Below, in pieces: positions 61,421 to 64,000 of a DNA stretch of 64,000 nt. The position numbers were made by a program, and so were the translations under genes. The stretch covers positions 1 through 64,000 of the forward strand of contig BROI01000024.1 of assembly GCA_027923505.1 (NCBI GenBank), written 5' to 3'. The notes below the pieces were generated by a model, which saw only the letters and a program-made list of their open reading frames with translations, did not search any database and was not told the origin of the DNA. This DNA is from Mayamaea pseudoterrestris (lineage: Eukaryota > Bacillariophyta > Bacillariophyceae > Sellaphorales > Sellaphoraceae). The first letter of the stretch is position 1. Every line of letters begins with the position of its first letter.

Positions 61421-62425
61421 ATGAAGCTTACTGTCGCAGCTCTCCTGTTCTTGGCTACGGCCACGATGGCACTCGGTCAAATGGTAAGTTTGAATTGAAA
61501 GTGTTTGTCCAGCGGGATTTTGTAACTGCCGGCTGCTCGCTCACCATTCCACTCAACACAGACTGACGTGCGCATGCCCATGACACCTGAAGAACATGCT
61601 CGCAACCATCAGGGTTTCCATGATTTCTCCCAGTTCCAGCGCCACCAAGCCGCCCCACATGTCGCCAACCATCATGAACGTCGTCTCGCAAGCGTTGATA
61701 AGACGTTCACCGATAGCAAGGGTGCTGAAGTGTACGCATACTGGGAGAGCCCTGGGTGCGAAAACACGGACTTTATGAGCTCCTTGTCGCTCTACGCGTC
61801 AAGCTATAACTCGTCTTACGAGTCGAACGGCGTCAAGAGTCCCCCGTCGTCGCCGGAGGAGTACGGCGACTTGAGCATGGATATTTGGTCGGATTGCACG
61901 GAGGACACCGCTACGCACACGTACATGTACTTTAGCGGTTACGGCGGTGACATGATGTTCGATGTCAATAGCGACCTGTCCTTCGCCTCACTCACAACCA
62001 CGAGCGCAAACAGCACTTTTACAAAGGAATCCTGCACCAAGGTCTGCCATTTTCACAATTTTACCGACGATGATGCTGCCATGGGCGATGATGGCATTGT
62101 CTCATCAAGCAATGGAACCATAATTTCGGGCCCAATGGAACACTGCTACTTTGGCGGCAATTGCACGATCCTTTCGGTTTCGAGCGGTGCTGCGGAGTTG
62201 ACGGCTACTTGGACGGCGACGACAGGCCCCGCCAATTCCACTTCCATTTCCGTCTACAGCGACTCGGCCTACAAAACCCGCTCGTCCTCGTATGGCAAAT
62301 CCCGTAGCGCTTCGGTGTCGCTCAATGTTTTGGTTAACAAGAAGGCGATCAGCATCCCCTCGCAGGCCAATTTGACGGGCAGCATTTCCACTTCGAGTAG
62401 CAAGGATATCTACACGACGTATTAA
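61421..62425 (+). CDS. secreted Ser/Thr-rich protein, lineage-specific
   Basis: 308 aa from exons 61421-61483 and 61562-62425. The 78-bp intron has GTAAGT and ACACAG ends, and the junction is GQM|TDVRMPM. Exon 1 is almost exactly a signal peptide (MKLTVAALLFLATATMALGQ). The mature part has a His-rich start (HHERR), about five Cys, many N-x-S/T sites (NSS, NFT, NGT, NCT, NST, NLT) and a beta-rich C-terminal half. It is likely secreted or cell-wall associated and glycosylated. No family was recognised. Confidence 0.82.
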
Positions 62426-62883
62426 CTGAATGGTGCGGCGAATGATTGTTGACGCGCATGCATGTTTGAAATCAATTTTGACGTAGGATCCACAGCTTTG
62501 CATCACCTACCAATAACACTCAAATGAGATAATATCGTATACTCAATTGTAACTTTATGAACCTTTTCTTTCTTGTTCTCCGATGCTAGATCGCCGAGAC
62601 GACCAAGTCATGATAGCGTCCGTCGCAATGCCACTCGTGTGAAATCGTCGATTTGACTTGGCGACGAAAACAGCTAAATGCTTCGTCGAAGGCGTGCCGG
62701 CGCGACAGGAGCGAGAGCCAAGGATGCGGAAGAATGCGCCGAAACGGAAAGCTGACGGCCACTTGACGATCCAAAGAGTTGCTGCAACTGGCGGACCTCT
62801 GCTGTTCGTTATTGACGAGGAAGCAATACTCTAGTAGAATAACAAAAGATCTTTTAGGGAATGCGAAATTTGAGAGCTCGAGA
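62426..62883. other. intergenic spacer, no gene seen
   Basis: 458 bp between the secreted-protein gene and the next gene on the same strand. A nine-codon upstream frame starts at 62861 and overlaps the next ATG. A minus-strand frame of 132 codons has no recognised features. Confidence 0.45.
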
Positions 62884-64000
62884 ATGAGTAACGAAACAGC
62901 AACCAGCACGGCCGTCAACGACTCGCCCACCACAATCATTGAAGACACAAACGACGAAGGTATTGTTGTTTCATACAAGTGCAACTACCATGTCAAGACG
63001 GGAGCAATTGCCAGTAGCAATGGCAAGGAAATCAATAGCTTTTACGAAATGCTTCTTCCTTGTCGAGACGATCCGGAGGACGCCATGAGAACTGTCGCTT
63101 CCGAGCTTCTCGACTCGCTCGGAAATACCTTTGGATTGCTACCCGACGGAAGCGCCTGCACCATTCCGGACACGACCTTGGATGCTTGGGTCATTGGCGA
63201 AGCTTCCGCGCCAGCAGATTCAGTCGTTTCTCACATGGATTGCAGCAAACTGTCGATGGGTGACAATCAAGAGCTTTGTTGCATCGTTGTGGAAGCTCCC
63301 ATGACATTTTGGGTTAGCAGTACCAACTTTAAAGATCAAGACGTTTTGAAATATGTCGCTTCCGACTTGAATGCTGGAGCATTCACGTATCAGACTGCCT
63401 ACATTGGATCAATGATTCAGTATACAGGAAATGCCGGTACGGACCAAGTTCCTACGTTTCCGGACGACGATCCCGTCATTGCTGGCATTGCCAATTCGCC
63501 AAACACCAGCGCCAAGAATACCAAGTCTCCCATTACCATCCTTGGAGGCTTTCTAGTGGCAGCATTGGTCATTGTGGTCGTCTTTGGAATTGCTGTCGTG
63601 ACCATTCGTCGTCGGCGGCAAAATCGCAAGTATGCGCTCGAAGAAAAAGAGATGGCTGATAAAGATTCTCTAAAATACTCCAAGGATGATGACTCCATTG
63701 GGCACGTTTCATTTGACGTTGGCCAAGGAATTGCAAACATGCATCAGCTGCATTCGCGTGGAATGGCTACTACAGCAACAAGCAACTCCTTCGGTTTAGA
63801 CAATCCAACGGACGATTGCGAGCGTCCGCAGAGTTACACGTTTGATATTGCCAACAGTATGAAGAATCACATTATGAGTCAGTATGGAAGTAGCCCGGGA
63901 CGAGGCGGAAGCTATGGCCCTAATGGCACAGCGGCCTTTCCTCCATACGCCATGGAGGAGACATCGGATAGCGAAGTCGACTCGTGGGCGCAGACGGAAG
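62884..64000 (+). CDS. single-pass membrane protein, 3' end outside window
   Basis: An open frame of 372 codons from the ATG at 62884 runs off the right edge without a stop. The N-terminal 210 residues look extracellular, with Cys pairs (KCNYH, LPCRDD, ACTIPD, MDCSK, ELCCIVV). One transmembrane helix is near residues 221-243 (ITILGGFLVAALVIVVVFGIAVV), followed by a basic stop-transfer (RRRRQNRK). The cytoplasmic part is Ser/Asp-rich. No signal peptide is seen at the chosen start, so an upstream exon or a different start may be missing. Family not recognised; receptor- or adhesion-like topology is inferred. Confidence 0.75.
   Translation, partial: MSNETATSTAVNDSPTTIIEDTNDEGIVVSYKCNYHVKTGAIASSNGKEINSFYEMLLPCRDDPEDAMRTVASELLDSLGNTFGLLPDGSACTIPDTTLDAWVIGEASAPADSVVSHMDCSKLSMGDNQELCCIVVEAPMTFWVSSTNFKDQDVLKYVASDLNAGAFTYQTAYIGSMIQYTGNAGTDQVPTFPDDDPVIAGIANSPNTSAKNTKSPITILGGFLVAALVIVVVFGIAVVTIRRRRQNRKYALEEKEMADKDSLKYSKDDDSIGHVSFDVGQGIANMHQLHSRGMATTATSNSFGLDNPTDDCERPQSYTFDIANSMKNHIMSQYGSSPGRGGSYGPNGTAAFPPYAMEETSDSEVDSWAQTE

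Overview
This is nuclear DNA from a compact eukaryotic genome, most likely a diatom or a close photosynthetic stramenopile. Short GT-AG introns (about 75-200 bp) interrupt many genes. Several nucleus-encoded proteins start with a signal peptide whose predicted cleavage site resembles the ASAFAP motif of secondary red plastids: ribosomal protein S21, ferredoxin-nitrite reductase, a Ycf34 homologue and probably an indole-glycerol-phosphate synthase. A Ty1/copia retroelement with protein features reminiscent of diatom copia elements lies at the left edge. No species is named because the sequence alone does not settle it.

Layout. (1) 1-6491: a decayed Ty1/copia LTR element. The 5' LTR is cut by the window edge; gag, protease, integrase, a chromodomain-like segment, RT and RNase H follow in copia order but are broken by frameshifts, and the 3' LTR is at 6181-6491. 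It sits inside a satellite. (2) 6492-12155: a tandem array of about 30 monomers of roughly 169 bp. Each consensus monomer carries three short inverted repeats. One monomer is interrupted by a 371-bp structured insertion (7191-7561) flanked by a 13-bp direct repeat. (3) 12615-64000: a gene-dense region of 33 recognised or probable genes.

The genes are mostly housekeeping. Translation and ribosome: plastid bS21, ValRS, an EMAP-II-like tRNA-binding protein, Nop16, queuine tRNA-ribosyltransferase, eIF1A and RPS8. Genome and chromatin: RecQ helicase with a RanBP2 finger, ZW10, a SMARCAD1/Fun30-like remodeller, a SIRT6-like sirtuin and the Nse2 SUMO ligase. Organelle and metabolism: nitrite reductase, adrenodoxin reductase, OXA1, glycolate oxidase ending in a PTS1, IGPS, a polyol/uronate dehydrogenase, GGPP synthase and NAD kinase. 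Others: an amino-acid transporter, ATG3, a metallophosphoesterase, a cupin protein, Ycf34, a RING protein and several lineage-specific secreted or membrane proteins.

The genes alternate strand almost strictly, giving 13 head-to-head pairs that share promoter spacers of about 190-415 bp and convergent neighbours often less than 50 bp apart. Splice boundaries were set by eye from GT-AG signals, frame continuity and protein-family continuity. Untranslated regions were not mapped. Start codons were checked for ATG, and family length was used where alternatives existed.
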